This document shows positions 11,512-22,556 of a stretch of 64,000 nucleotides of DNA, in pieces. Source of the DNA: Allodiplogaster sudhausi (lineage: Eukaryota > Nematoda > Chromadorea > Rhabditida > Diplogasteridae). The translations under genes and the position numbers were made by a program. The notes beneath the pieces were generated by a model. It was given only the letters and a program-made list of their open reading frames with translations. It ran no database searches and was not told where the DNA came from. Within the stretch, counting starts at the first letter, position 1; each line of letters begins with the position of its first letter. The stretch lies in assembly GCA_945643635.1 (NCBI GenBank), contig CALZFC010000001.1, positions 8,165,001 through 8,229,000 of the forward strand, in the 5' to 3' direction.

Positions 11512-11990
11512 TTAAATAGTGGGATTCTGTTGAATGCATTAATATGACATTATTTTGTGACCGTGAGAATTTTTACCGTCTCAACATGTTTGTTTTGTGT
11601 CAAGGTAAGTAGATATGTGAGTTTTCTTGTAAAGCGGAGACTTTAATCAAGACGAAGGCACTTAAATGTGCTCGAAACTGCAATATGCATATTTCTATTT
11701 TCTTGACCATTGTAGTCGCTTTGTCTTCTCATGCCCTCTCGTAAATGACAGGCATAAGGGGCCAAATTAAGGTTTAATTTGAATCTCCTATAAGTTTTAA
11801 GGAGGTCACTATCGCTCTCAAAGCAACAGCATTCGCATTTCGAAATATTAATTGGGAAAATTGTAATAGGAAGGCACACTTTTTCGTTCATAATAATGCT
11901 GTTTAACGGTTTGAAAAAAATTTTCTTCGACGTTTATCGTTAAGGAAGTGTGGGTTTGAGAGAAGAGATAGTGGACTGGAGAGGAATGCT

Positions 11991-12544
11991 TCAGGGGTTG
12001 TACTCGATGGGGAGGTTCTTGCGGCGGACCATGCCGTCGCCCTGGAACCACTCGCGGCGGAACTGCTTGGCAGCGCCGTCCGGGGTGTTGGTCCACTCGA
12101 TGGTGATGCGGTCATTGTTCGTGTCCTCCTTCAAATTGTATATATTCAAATAAGATAATTTAAAGATAAAAATTGTATTGGTACAACTCAAATACAAAAG
12201 ATCAGCAGCACCTGCCCATAGGCGAAGGCGTCGCAGGAGACAGCAACGAGGATGGGCTCCTTGGGGTCGAGGACTCCGCTGGCCGGGTCGACACCGAGAC
12301 GCTTCATGTTCGTGGTCTTGAAGGCCCAGCCGATGCGACGGGCAGAGCTGTTGATCACCTGTAATTGAACAATTAAGTTACCTCAACGTTGTTATTTTAA
12401 TATTAGATAATTTTGCGAAACAGGGTCTCATGAATGAAGTCAAACCTTGATGTGGTAGGTGTGCTTGTCGTCGTATGGCGCGTTGAAGACGACCTTGGAG
12501 TTGGGCTGAGTGGCGATGTCGCCGGGAGCAAGGGACTGGGCCAT
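11991..12544 (-). CDS. msp: Major sperm protein, intact (MSP copy 1)
   Basis: MSP is the small cytoskeletal protein whose filaments drive amoeboid crawling of nematode sperm. It is also released as a signal for oocyte maturation. Exons on the minus strand: 12544-12446 (33 codons), 12358-12212 (49 codons) and 12128-11991 (45 codons plus stop), 127 residues in total, the family's exact length. The start [14 protein letters not shown], the immunoglobulin-like core and the end [13 protein letters not shown] are all present. It has Ser in place of Ala in the QPN-S-K motif, as does copy 5. It pairs head-to-head with copy 2 and shares a 531-bp divergent promoter region. Introns are short (about 85 nt) and have normal GT-AG ends. 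Confidence 0.96.
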
Positions 12545-13075
12545 GCCTTGGAGGAGGAGAAGAGAAGTGGAGAGGCGAGCAGAGAAACACAGTCAACGAC
12601 TGAAAGAAATCCCTCTGGCATGCTCCTTTTATATGATTTTCTCAGCTCCAAAATTTTAATATTTGCAATGAAATATGTAAAATGAAAATTATGAAAATTC
12701 GTGAATCTTCCAAATTATCACACAGCAGATCAAAGTGCAAATATTGTGGGTGAATTCTCCAGAAAATTTCATTGCACTTTCAATATTTTATTTATTTCGA
12801 CATGGTGCTCCTATTCTCTTAAGGATTTTGCCGAATATTTCGCTGCACTCTAGCCAAAGAGTTTTGAGAGTTCTCAACGAAAATGATTGTACTTTGATCT
12901 CTGCTGTGTTATATTTTAAAAGATTCACGAATTTTCATAAGCATTTCATTGCACTTCTTTGAAAAATTAAAATTTTGCAGCTGAGAAAATCATATAAAAG
13001 GGGCATGCCAGAGGCATTCTATCAGTCGTTGACTGTGCTTCTCTGCTCCCCTCTCCACTTTTCTTCTCCTCCTCC
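12545..13075. promoter_or_regulatory. Divergent MSP promoter (copies 1 and 2), palindromic
   Basis: Both ends carry the same block in opposite orientation: an AAAATTTT stretch, then GAGAAAATCATATAAAAG (a TATA-like CATATAAAAG) and a GGGCATGCCAGAGG-type leader. It lies at about 12625-12660 for copy 1 and 12962-13010 for copy 2. Inward of these blocks the region is a looser inverted repeat with matching words such as TGCACTTT. The same block precedes all five MSP genes here and the gene at 28740. Confidence 0.75.
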
Positions 13076-13631
13076 ATGGCCCAGTCCCTTGCTCCCGGCG
13101 ACATCGCCACTCAGCCCAACGCCAAGGTCGTCTTCAACGCGCCATACGACGACAAGCACACCTACCACATCAAGGTTTGACTTCATTCATGAGACATGTA
13201 ATTAAACAATTAATTTAATTAGCAACATTGTATTAACTTAATGGTTCAATTACAGGTGATCAACAGCTCTGCCCGTCGCATCGGCTGGGCCTTCAAGACC
13301 ACGAACATGAAGCGTCTCGGTGTCGACCCGGCCAGCGGAGTCCTCGACCCCAAGGAGCCCGTCCTCGTTGCTGTCTCCTGCGACGCCTTCGCCTATGGGC
13401 AGGTGCCGCTGATCTTCTGTAATTGAATTGTACCAATCCAAGTTATAACTTTAAAATATCTTATTTGAATATCTACAATTTCATAATTTGCAGGAGTACA
13501 CGAACAACGACCGCATCACCATTGAGTGGACCAACACCCCGGACGGCGCTGCCAAGCAGTTCCGCCGCGAGTGGTTCCAGGGCGACGGCATGGTCCGCCG
13601 CAAGAACCTCCCCATCGAGTACAACCCCTGA
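13076..13631 (+). CDS. msp: Major sperm protein, intact (MSP copy 2)
   Basis: Exons 13076-13174, 13256-13402 and 13494-13631 join in phase to 127 codons plus TGA. The sequence is a standard MSP except at the start of exon 3, which reads EYTNND rather than the usual EDTNND (Asp to Tyr). Copy 3 has the same change. Intron 2 (91 nt) is identical to that of copy 3, although copy 3 lies 11 kb away on the opposite strand. The 3' UTR has AAGATCATCTTGAATAAAGC within 40 nt of the stop, so polyadenylation is close. It is divergently paired with copy 1. Confidence 0.96.
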
Positions 13632-14245
13632 AGGGTGCCAACCCTTGCTTTTCCATAAAAGATCATCTTGAATAAAGCAGCTGTCTGAAATGTTGTTCAG
13701 TGATTGCACTAAAGAGACCACCAGCCTCCGGTTGGAGGAATGTGGAAAGTAATTGTAAGAATAGTAATGCACCAACATACTAATACAATATATTGCTATA
13801 ATTTTTTCTCGGTTTTATGTATGTACATACATTGGAACCCATTCGGTGGGCGAAGGAGTTGACCGTGAAACCACCTGAAAACTTCCACTTTGTAAAGCTG
13901 CCATACATATGTGGAAGAATGGGGGATCTGTATCTCGTCTCCCAGGGCCCAGCGAATAATTTTCTCTGCTTTCCGGGGAATCAGAACTCCAGGCCGGTAG
14001 CCATATATTTAATAGAATTTATAATGAAGTGTACCTCCAGAAAGTAAGGGAAACAAGGGTTTGCTTTATTTATTCACGAAAGCTAAGTTATTCAAGTTGG
14101 AAGTTTTTCAATGAATATCTTTTCTAACTTCTCAACAATCTTTACAATAAATTCCAAGTTGTATTCGTGTCCAAATTAAGAATACGGCGCGTTAATTAGA
14201 AAAAAAACTGTTCTGTGTAATAAGAGTATAAAACTCGATATTTAA
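13632..14245. other. MSP copy 2 downstream flank, shared with the 26.1-26.7 kb region
   Basis: After the polyadenylation region the sequence stays similar, with gaps, to the flank of MSP copy 4 up to about 14165 (compare 26740). Both hold a GGGGATC/TCTGTATCTCG-like word and ATGAATATCTTTTCTAACTT. No gene is seen. Confidence 0.55.
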
Positions 14246-14811
14246 GGGTAGCCTAAGAAGTAATATGACCGACCGGTCATTCGTTTTAGTCATTAAAAAA
14301 GAGCATATTACATGACTTCGTGGATCAAAAATACACCCTTGAATTTTCGACTAAATGGGTCATTGGCATGAAAGTTTTCTATGTTGCTCGTAAAATGGAA
14401 ATATGTATCTTCAAATCTCATGAAACAAGGATATGTTATTCAGAATTCTTCGGTCAATCTAATAATCTAGACTACTTTTGCCACCGACAATGGGGTACCA
14501 ATAGTGATTATCCATTTATTTTCTTATCTAAAAATAGCAAATCGCATTTTTTATGTTCCATTTGGCAGATCGATGATATGCCTTTTTGTAGATGACTGAA
14601 TAGCCAATATGATGAAATAAAAATTATCTCAAGAACGAAAGTCTAAAAAAAGGTTAAGCTGATTCATCTCTTTCTGCGAGCATGCGAGTGCACCAGTTAA
14701 ATTTATTCGAAAGTTATGGGGACTAAAACTTTTTCCTATCTTTTTCATTCACTGACAAGGAAATTTTTTAATAACAAATTGACTCCAAATTTTCTTCGTA
14801 GTGCGGCTCTC
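14246..14811. mobile_element. Probable TTAA-flanked element related to the 9.1-11.5 kb palindrome
   Basis: The right end (about 14700-14811) resembles the right end of the palindromic element: GTTATGGGGACT, GACAAGGAAA, then GGCTCTC followed by TTAA at 14812. The left boundary is suggested by TTAA (14242-14245) followed by GGGTAGCC, only a partial match to GAGAGCC. It has no long arms. The right end is fairly sure and the left end is a guess. Confidence 0.45.
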
Positions 14812-14815
14812 TTAA

Positions 14816-15160
14816 GATGTTCTCACTTTTAAATATTATACTTCTATAAATTCGCAATACATGCATGCATATGCTGTATATCTAAATTGTTGGCATCACG
14901 ATGTCGAAATATCATAATAAATGTAGTCAAGTTCCTCGATCATTTTGCGAGTTGTTCATTGTGTAAATCAAGACGTTGCCCAATTCTATGCCTTTCGATG
15001 TTGAAGACGAGGGGAGGGCTTTTCACAGGTTTATTTCCGGAACCAGGCCAGCTTCGGCCAACAAAAGGGAGGCAATCGCTCACGAAGAGATAGGGGGGGG
15101 GGGAGACTGACTAGGAATGCCATGAAAACACAATGGCAACGGAGTACCACTTGGCTATGT
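14816..15160. other. Unassigned stretch
   Basis: No coding exon or repeat family recognised, apart from a short G run at about 15092-15101. Confidence 0.3.
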
Positions 15161-15328
15161 TAATCAATCAATCAATCAATTAATCAATCAACGCTTTATT
15201 TCAACGGGTTAATGGATTCCGTGAAGCGCCATGAGTCTTCGCCATTCTTGGGGATTTGATGCATGGTGGAGGAAGTTGGCAGCAAGGATCTTGGTAAAGT
15301 CGTCCCGCCATTTCGTAGCTGGCTTTCC
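15160..15328 (-). mobile_element. 3' end of an RTE-type non-LTR retrotransposon with (TTGA)n tail
   Basis: On the minus strand a frame from 15328 to the stop at 15211-15209 ends in KWRDDFTKILAANFLHH ... NPQEWRRLMALHGIH. The WRDD ... W-R pattern is like the C-terminal end of RTE-type reverse transcriptase proteins. After the stop come GAAATAAAGCGTTGATTGAT and a TTGA-type tetranucleotide tail (plus strand AATC repeats, about 15163-15190). Everything upstream of the C-terminal 39 residues is missing, the usual 5' truncation of such inserts. Confidence 0.6.
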
Positions 15329-15786
15329 TCGTTAATGAGGCAAGAGGAATGGGACACTCTATTACAATTGCATGTATTTCATCCTTTTTTTAAAGCGTGC
15401 ATTTAACTCATTTAGCTCTAGTTGAACCGCGAAGCCGGCCTCCTCGTTGTTGGAAAGAGATGAAATTACTTCTATAACGACATGTGGTATGAGCAAAACG
15501 CATTACATGCTTCGGCCTTTTATGGGAGATTTCTATGAGGCCGACATGGGAACGTGATGTTTCAGCGACCCATTGTTGCGCGAAATCATAGCAACAGCGT
15601 TCTTTCCCATCCACCATGCAACGTGTTAGGATTTCTTTCATTTGAACTTTCTTGATACCTTTGTCCGAGGATTCTTTCATGAAATAAAAAATGACGTTTG
15701 AAAATTATTAAGTTAGATAACATTTGTTGCTGAATTGAGCGTAGATACACACTGTATCTGATTCTTGCGCTCCCGCTGTTCCTTCA
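15329..15786. other. Unassigned stretch with one minus-strand open frame
   Basis: A 90-codon minus-strand frame (15680-15408) lies just upstream of the retrotransposon fragment in its orientation, but shows no reverse-transcriptase motif I recognise. It may be random. Confidence 0.25.
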
Positions 15787-17935
15787 ATGTTCGTGGTCTA
15801 TGAAAGTGTGAACGATTCCATGAGCAACTACTACTTTGCTTCCGGTATGACAATCTGCTGTACTTATTTTGTTCTTCTTCGCCTTCTTGATTGTTGGTCC
15901 GTCAAAAAAGTTTTATCTTAAGGGATGTTAAACATCTCATTATTCGCGATTGCCCTCTATACTCTTCTTGTGCATTCTCCTTCTGCAATGAAAGTGTATC
16001 GCTACTTCCTCATGAATATCTTGGTTGGTCAATGGAGGTTAAAATGAATTTTGTGCTCATATATATGTACATACATATCTGTAGTATACATACATACATA
16101 TGTATATGTTTTGTTTTATCTACTTCATCGTTCAAGAGACTCCTTCCAGATTTCCACCTTCGTTTCTGATCTCTTAATCTCGTCCCTTCGTCCAGTGGTA
16201 TTCCTTCCCCTTCTGGCCGGATTCTCAATGCTGCCTTTACCACTCGACACCCGTGCGATACATGTAGCAACGGTAAAAAGTGATCAGAATCCTTTTTTTA
16301 TTTTTTTTTCCGACTAACCCCCCTTCCCGTTAATTCTCATTCGTGATTAGGATAGTCCCGTGAAGAGTCCCATAACGTCCCTATCGCGGGTGAATTAAAG
16401 AAGAGCGTTTATCGCGAAACGAATGTTCGAGATATCCACGCCCTGCGCACTCTTATATGTACATACGCGCATGCTAAATATATTTTCATTGTGCGAAATG
16501 GCAGGCGAGAATGAAAGAGTGCCTAATCGAAGGGGGTGAACGCTGCAATTCGAGTTACTTTCTATTTATTCGTCCTCCTTTAATTCCTCCTTGATTGAGA
16601 GCATCTACATCGTTCTGCTAGGCAACGCGCTTTGTGCCGTGTCGACCGCCTTCTACCACAGAATGGCCGTGATCGTGCGGGCCTTCCATCATAATAATCT
16701 TGTCGTTCGCCTAGAAGTTGGCCATCAACGTGATGTGGACAGATAAGCGAGAGTCCATGCTTCAGTTGTTGGGAAGGATCGCTCTCTATTTCGGTGCGTT
16801 CGTCGTGTGCGCTGGTGCATGGTCGCCCATGGTGCCAGATCGGGAATCGATTCTCCAGCAAGCGAATTTGGTTCGCACTTTTTGAACTATTGAAAAAAAT
16901 ATTTAAAAATATATATATTAAAAAAAAATGCACGTTTAACTGCAGCTTGACGAAAAAGTGATATATATATACTTGTGCATTTCCTCAATGACTCATCAGA
17001 TGGGGCCAAATCTGAGCGCATTCGCCGCGAAGACGCCCTCCTTCATCATGTACGACGAGCAGCTGCAGCCTTTCCTCTTCTTCGCCATCGCCATCCTCGC
17101 GGCCGCTCTCGCCTACGTCACGCTCCACTGCCTCGTCATTGTCATCGTCATTCTCTGGTCCATCTACATTGTATGAGTCGCAACCCCTCAAATGGCTGCC
17201 GCAGGTTGGTGCAGAAGCATCGAGGCAAAATGTCCGCTGGCAACAAACGAATGCATCGCTCGCTCGTTTTTCAGCTCTCCATCCAGGTGGCTATTTCATA
17301 TGATTATTCCGACGCTTTTTTGAAACATTATTTGTATCTTCAAAAAAATTGCAGGTTTTTGTCCCTTACCTGTTCTGCATCATGCCAGTACTCTACTTGT
17401 TGCTGGCGCCTTCTTTCAACAATCGCGCACTCGACAATGGTTGAGTTTCGGCAGCATGGATAGCCATTTCGCACCTGCTTTTACAGTTGCCGGCGCCTTG
17501 TTTATGCGTTTTTGCTCCCTCCATGGCATTCTGACATCACTCCTGACCGTTATCGTGCATAGGTAAGAGATTTAAAAAAATCAAGCATTCGCATAAGCCA
17601 CAAAGTGTTCACTTTGGCCTTGTTGCTTTACACAAGTACTATCACAGGAAAAAGTGAAGGAGGCTTTAAAAACGTGAACTTGAAAACATAGGTAACTCAC
17701 GTAATTTTTTCTTCTTCTCTGATACCTGGAAAATTGCACGAGAAAACGAGAGTCAGGATGGCCGCGGCAAGTTTTTTTCTGTTAATTATTTTTGCGGCTA
17801 AATTCCTCACTTCTCTTGCAACGTAGGCCGTATCGAGTAGCGTGGGTGGCAAAGGCTCGAAAGATGTTTCTCCTTTGCCTTCCCGCCTCGCCTAGAATCG
17901 GCATCTCCGTTTCCTCGGTCGGCAGAGGGGCGTAA
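15787..17935 (+). pseudogene. Srh/Str-type serpentine chemoreceptor gene with two frame breaks
   Basis: Exons: 15787-15844, 15923-16023, 16150-16263, 16600-16870, 17000-17157, 17205-17286, 17355-17562, 17827-17935. The pieces read as a seven-helix nematode receptor of the Srh/Str group: an HSPSAMKVYRYFLMNIL segment, a helix-2 block SDLLISSLRPVVFLPLLAGF, the pre-helix-6 KMSAGNKRMHRSLVFQLSIQ, then CSLHGILTSLLTVIVHRPYR near the C-terminus. All junctions keep phase except inside two exons. Exon 4 (271 nt) has one extra base near 16705-16712 and exon 7 (208 nt) is off by one near 17440. The open frame resumes after each. These are either disabling indels or assembly errors. Such receptors sit in sensory neuron cilia in nematodes. 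Confidence 0.68.
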
Positions 17936-18650
17936 GAAAGAATTTGACATGCTGATGAACCATAATTGGAACGTAAGCAGGAATTACCATGACAGCGATA
18001 GATCTTATCATCCTCGCCGTTCGTCTTTGATGAATTTTATCTAACAAGAGATAAAGCAGATCTGCGAACTATAAAGGCAATTCAAATTAAGATCATATTT
18101 TAGATGTTGATAACAATTGAATTTCAAAAAAACTTAGTGTAAGAAGTTAGCCTCGAAGTTTAATTTTTAACAGTTACCCGACATTTTTGTTTGAATGAGA
18201 AATATGTCAACAAAAATGAGTCTCTTGATAGAGGATGCTTGATCTAGAACCAAATCGTGTACAGCGCAAAGGTCATATAATCTCAAAGGTTACGAAAACT
18301 GTACAGCGTAGTCTGTTTAAGAGGTTAATCTCCCACGCCGAACAAGACCAGACATTTCGCGTGTGAAAGAAAGATTCCGATATTTTTCTCTTGCTATTTC
18401 TTCTTACTATCCAACGTCAAAGTTGGATACACGCCGGGCCGAAAAAAAAACAGAGGAAACAACGTAAACTGAGTGATCGATTGAAAATTGTGTCTCGCTT
18501 ATGAGGAAGGAACAAAATTAGTAGATGCATCGCCGTTATATGCAGTTTTCTGCTTTCAACATCGCCTCCCGGCCGAAAAGAAGAGCGAGTTGAAGAAAGT
18601 TATCAGTTGAAAGAAGTTCGCGGTTTGAAGATGTTGTGATTGTTTCAGCC
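17936..18650. other. Unassigned stretch
   Basis: No exons or repeats recognised between the receptor pseudogene and the MSP-type 3' UTR relic. Confidence 0.3.
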
Positions 18651-18730
18651 CCCGCCCTCGCTTTGTCATAAAAGATCATCTTAAATAAAGCTGCTAACTC
18701 AAATTTTCTTCAACGATTGCATGCTGCGCT
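18645..18730 (+). pseudogene. Orphan MSP 3' UTR (relic of a lost MSP gene)
   Basis: CATAAAAGATCATCTTAAAT and the following AAAGCTGC, then a TTCTTCAACGATTGCA word, match the 3' UTRs of the plus-strand MSP copies (13640-13715 and 26107-26180) almost base for base. No MSP coding sequence precedes it. Confidence 0.65.
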
Positions 18731-19015
18731 CGCCCTGACGCCAATCACAGCTTTAGAATTACTATTACAGCAATTACGTAGATCGTTGTCAGTTTACCTC
18801 TCATCAGAATCAGGCAATTTCATGCTAAAAATTTTTTTATAGCTGAAGAACCCCAGGAGTATTCATCCTTTAATAAATTTCTTTCTAAGCTTCAAAGAGA
18901 GAGTTGGTTGCTCACAAAAGTACACAATTATTGTCGAATGTAAAAAGACGGAGCGATGCCCCGAAAACGGGTGTGGTCGAAGTGTCGAGAAAGTAGGGAA
19001 ACTCGTAGTTGCTGA

Positions 19016-19461
19016 TCACTGCGGCTGTTCGTTGTCTCCTTCCACGGGCTCCGCCTTAGTTCCAGGCACCGCCCACCCGTCAAACGATGACGTTGGCTCC
19101 GCTGTGGCCACCGTGGTCGCCGTGGTTGCCGAGTTCGAGTTCGCGAAGCTGCACGACGTGAATCCGCCGCTGCCGCTGCTGAAATCGGATGCCGGAGTCG
19201 AAATGGGAGCCTGCAATTTAATAGATGTAATCAAATTGTTTTCGCTCTCTTTCATTCCCTCTTCCTCACTTCTCTGTCTCCTTCTATCTCAGTTTTATCA
19301 GTTTTATCATCATATTGTCCACCCTTCCTTCCCCTCTCTCTCTTTCTTCAACCGCCCTCTCTCTCCTTCTCCCTGAACATCTGACTCTGTCTCTCTTTGT
19401 CCATCTCCTTATCTCTCTCTCCCTCTGCTTATCTCTCTCTCTCACTATCTCTCTCCCTCTT

Positions 19462-19494
<33 letters not shown>

Positions 19495-20184
19495 TTCTAA
19501 AACTGTGCTCTCTCTCTCTCTCTCTCTCTCTCTTCCTCCTACTCCAATTTGTGTATCGTCGAGAGCGAGCGACGAACCCTCGCCAACAGCCGTCGACAAG
19601 GGCGTACGTGGACTTGAAGTACTTACTTTGTATTACTTTGCTAATTGTATATTAGAAAGTAAACAAGGGAGAATGCATTTACTCGTAGGTGGTGGTTGAT
19701 GGCGCGGCGTCTCGGGCTTCCGCTTCCGAAGCGGTGGCTTTCGTTTCGGACGCGGCGGTTTCCGCGTCGTCGGCGCCAAGATTCGGCGCCTCCGACGCCT
19801 GGCCACGCGACGAGCGAAGAGAACTAGCAGAAGACCACGAAGCCATATTTTCTTTTTATTTAAATAATATTTTTCAAAAAATTAGTCTTCTTTAGATTTT
19901 TTTTTTAAAGAATTTTTAATTATTTTACTTGATTTTCAGTACGAACTGTACCTGAAAGCAATATAAATATAGAAAAATTTAATAATAACATTAATTGTTA
20001 TAAATTGTTATATCAATGATACCTCGTTGGGTGCGAGCTTCGTCCGCTGCGGTAGGAAGGCAGCGCATGTGGCAGAGGAGGCGGAGGAGAGACGCGAGAA
20101 GAGCGAGGGAGTGGAGAGCAGAGAGAAGGGGAGGTGCGGACGTAGGTACTGTGAGGGCAGACGCACACGGAAGGGGGAGGAGGC

Positions 20185-20243
<59 letters not shown>

Positions 20244-20419
20244 CGAAAGAGAACGAGCTAGAGAGCGAGCTAGAGAGAGCGAGCTAGAGAGAGTGAGGTA
20301 AAGAGAGCGACCTCCTTCCCGATGGCTCGTCGCCGCAGTGCATAGAAGAGCAGCAGGACGAGCAGCAAAAGCAGGACGGCCAAGCACGAGCTGCCCAGCA
20401 GCAGCTGCCACGAGGGCAT
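19016..20419 (-). CDS. Unidentified single-pass membrane protein, multi-exon, C-terminus uncertain
   Basis: Minus-strand exons 20419-20312, 20046-20023 (24-nt micro-exon), 19951-19929 (23 nt) and 19823-19683 join in phase and have good GT-AG ends. The ATG follows TTTACAG directly, so the message may be trans-spliced or have a 5' leader exon. The N-terminus is one strong membrane segment (about residues 7-27, LGSSCLAVLLLLLVLLLFY) followed by the basic RRRAIGKE, then a Ser/Ala/Glu/Thr-rich tail. A last exon at 19210-19016 with a similar Ser/Thr/Ala composition, ending in DNEQPQ, is likely. I could not place the linking exon (about 19570-19640) in phase. No family recognised. It looks like a small type I or III membrane protein with a disordered cytosolic tail. 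Confidence 0.5.
19380..19545 (+). repeat. (CT)n microsatellite
   Basis: Impure CT tract within an intron of the minus-strand gene. False open frames cross it. Confidence 0.8.
20186..20295 (+). repeat. (GA)n microsatellite
   Basis: GA tract with AGCTAGAGAG variants in the first intron of the minus-strand gene. Confidence 0.8.
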
Positions 20420-20440
20420 CTGTAAACCATTTTGTATGAC

Positions 20441-20540
20441 TCCGCCCTGTTTCACGACTCCGCCCCTTTTTTAGGGCTCCGCCCCTTTTCAGGACTCCGC
20501 CTCTTTTCAGGACTCCGCTCCATTTCAGGGCTCCGGCAAC
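20441..20540. repeat. Tandem repeat of about 20 bp upstream of the membrane protein gene
   Basis: About five copies of a GGACTCCGCCCCTTTTCA-like unit, drifting to GGGCTCCGGCAAC. It lies just 5' of the minus-strand gene, so it may be promoter material. The CCGCCCC boxes are suggestive only. Confidence 0.6.
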
Positions 20541-20579
20541 TTTAAGGATTTCTCAGTTTATCTTTTGCGAGGACACATA

Positions 20580-21112
20580 CAGTACCGCCCAACATTTCTG
20601 GTACATATATTAATTATATTAATTATATTAATATAAATAATTTCAATTGATTTTTCAGCGCTCATGGCGCATTTCAACGTAGTTTTCTGCTAGACTAATT
20701 CGATGCAGATAAATACGTTGGAAACATTAGTTTCTCAAAAAAAAAACTAGACTAATTCGATGCAGATAAATACGTTGGAAACATTAGTTTCTCAAAAAAA
20801 GTAGAAACTGACGAGAAAATTCATGTTTTAGTCCGAAATTATTTGAAATATGATGCGCAATTGCGCTGCACTAGGTGCGCAATTGCGCTGCATCTTCAAA
20901 TGGGTTTCGGACTAAAGCATGAATTTTCTCGTCAGTGTCTACTTTTTTTGAGAAACTAATGTTTCCAACGTATTTATCTGCATCGAATTAGTCCAGTTTG
21001 TACAGAAAACTACGTTGAAATGCGCCATGAGCGCTAAAAAATCAATTGAAATTATTTATATTAATATAATTAATATAATTAATATATGTACCAGAAATGT
21101 TGGGCGGTACTG
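20580..21112. mobile_element. Tc1/mariner-like foldback MITE (533 bp)
   Basis: Ends CAGTACCGCCCAACATTTCT and its inverse are flanked by TA on both sides (20578-20579 and 21113-21114). The arms stay complementary through an AT-rich TTAATTATA-type stretch and GCGCTCATGGCGCATTTCAA. Further in, a block beginning CTAGACTAATTCGATGCAGA occurs twice in tandem on the left and once inverted on the right. TA flanks and CAGT ends fit Tc1/mariner-mobilised elements. There is no coding capacity. Confidence 0.8.
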
Positions 21113-21114
21113 TA

Positions 21115-22556
21115 TGTCCAAAGCAATTTTTATCAAACAAATAAAGGATCATGTTGGCGGGCGTCCTTTAAAAAAGTATAAAGAAAAGTCAAGGCCAACC
21201 TCTCTAAGACGGCGGATAGGAGGTGAAGTGATTCAGTAGTGGAAAATAATTTATTCATGCATTTTTGTTGCGAAATTTCATCATATTCTGATCTACTTCA
21301 GCATCCTCACCAGATTCATCGCATCGGACATGAAAATAATTGTAAATGATATAATTAAAAGGCTAAAATGTCTCGTTGGCCGTTTCTTATTTTCAGCTTG
21401 CTTCGCTCGCTCTCCTCATTCTCATCCCTTACCTTGGCATGCTTTATCACAGCACATTATTTTAGTTGTGTTAACCTATGAAAGAGCGCTAAATATAGAA
21501 TAGTAATCAAGAATGGAAAATGTTGAGTGGAATAGTTTTTCTACATAAGGCAGAATAATTAAATGGAGCACGAACCTCAATAAAAATAATCTATATGATT
21601 CTTCAGATAATTCTAGTCGCGTTTCTCTAACTCACCTGATCTCTCGAATTGTGTCAGGTAAAATGATGCGAATTGAAGATTTGGCTTTTTTCATTCTCCT
21701 GAATGCATTGATTTTTCATTATTTTACGATCACGACGGTTTTTACCATCGCAACTTGTTTGTTTTGATTCAAGGTATGCCTGCGGTAACCAACTCATTGT
21801 CAGTTAACAGTTAGTGCAAATAACTGCATTAAATTAACGGAATTGCTTTGGTTCACTCTCAGAAATGAGCTTTACGCGATCTTACCCAGCACTTGGCAAG
21901 TTTCATATCTTATGGATTCCTCCACCACCCTCCGTCAATGTTTTTGCTTTGTGGAGTTGAAAGAGGAAACATTTGATTTTTCATTCTTTATCCACCTGGT
22001 TGCTCTCTTTCAACACATATTAATGCATATTGTGTTTTTTTTAATGATTTTCTCACATAATATACATATACCACTTCCATTTCTTTTTAACAATAAGACA
22101 TATCCTCTGAAAAATTTAAATTAATTTATTTATAAAAAATTTTATTCGATCAATATCTAGTTGATTATTTAAATACCTCCACCAACTGCACAGGGAGGCA
22201 GACAGAAGTAGAGGAAGAGGAGTGCGCTCTTGAGAAGCGCTGGCAGGGAGAGGAGAAGAAGAAGGAGAGAGAGGAGGGAGGGAGGAGAGAGGGAAAGGGA
22301 GAAAAGGTGGAGGAGAACGAGAGCGAGGCAGCAGTCAACCTCACACGAGCGGAAATTATGATGGAATGATTTTTTTTTCCTACATTCTTTCCTTTTATAC
22401 GGAATTTGAGCGAAGGTTAATCTGATCAAAGTACGAAGAAAATGATCAAAGAAAATGTAATTTTGGACTTTTCATTGCCTTTCATCCAAAACTTGAACTT
22501 CTTGACTGCACTGTCTTTTGTTTCTCACGATCGATGATGTTTTTTTCTTCACTTAA
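21115..22556. other. Unassigned stretch with MSP-flank relic and purine tract
   Basis: About 21700-21780 resembles the downstream flank of MSP copies 1 and 3 (compare 11531-11600 and 23960-24030). A GGAGGAGAGA-type purine tract occupies about 22195-22330. No gene supported. Confidence 0.4.

Noticed and set aside
17158..17204. Stop codon after WSIYIV in the Srh-type receptor
   Set aside because: A donor at 17158 inside TGG and the acceptor at 17204 define a 47-nt intron that restores the conserved KMSAGNKRMHR frame.
22169..22429. 86-codon minus-strand Leu/Ser-rich frame
   Set aside because: It is the complement of a GGAGGAGA purine tract.
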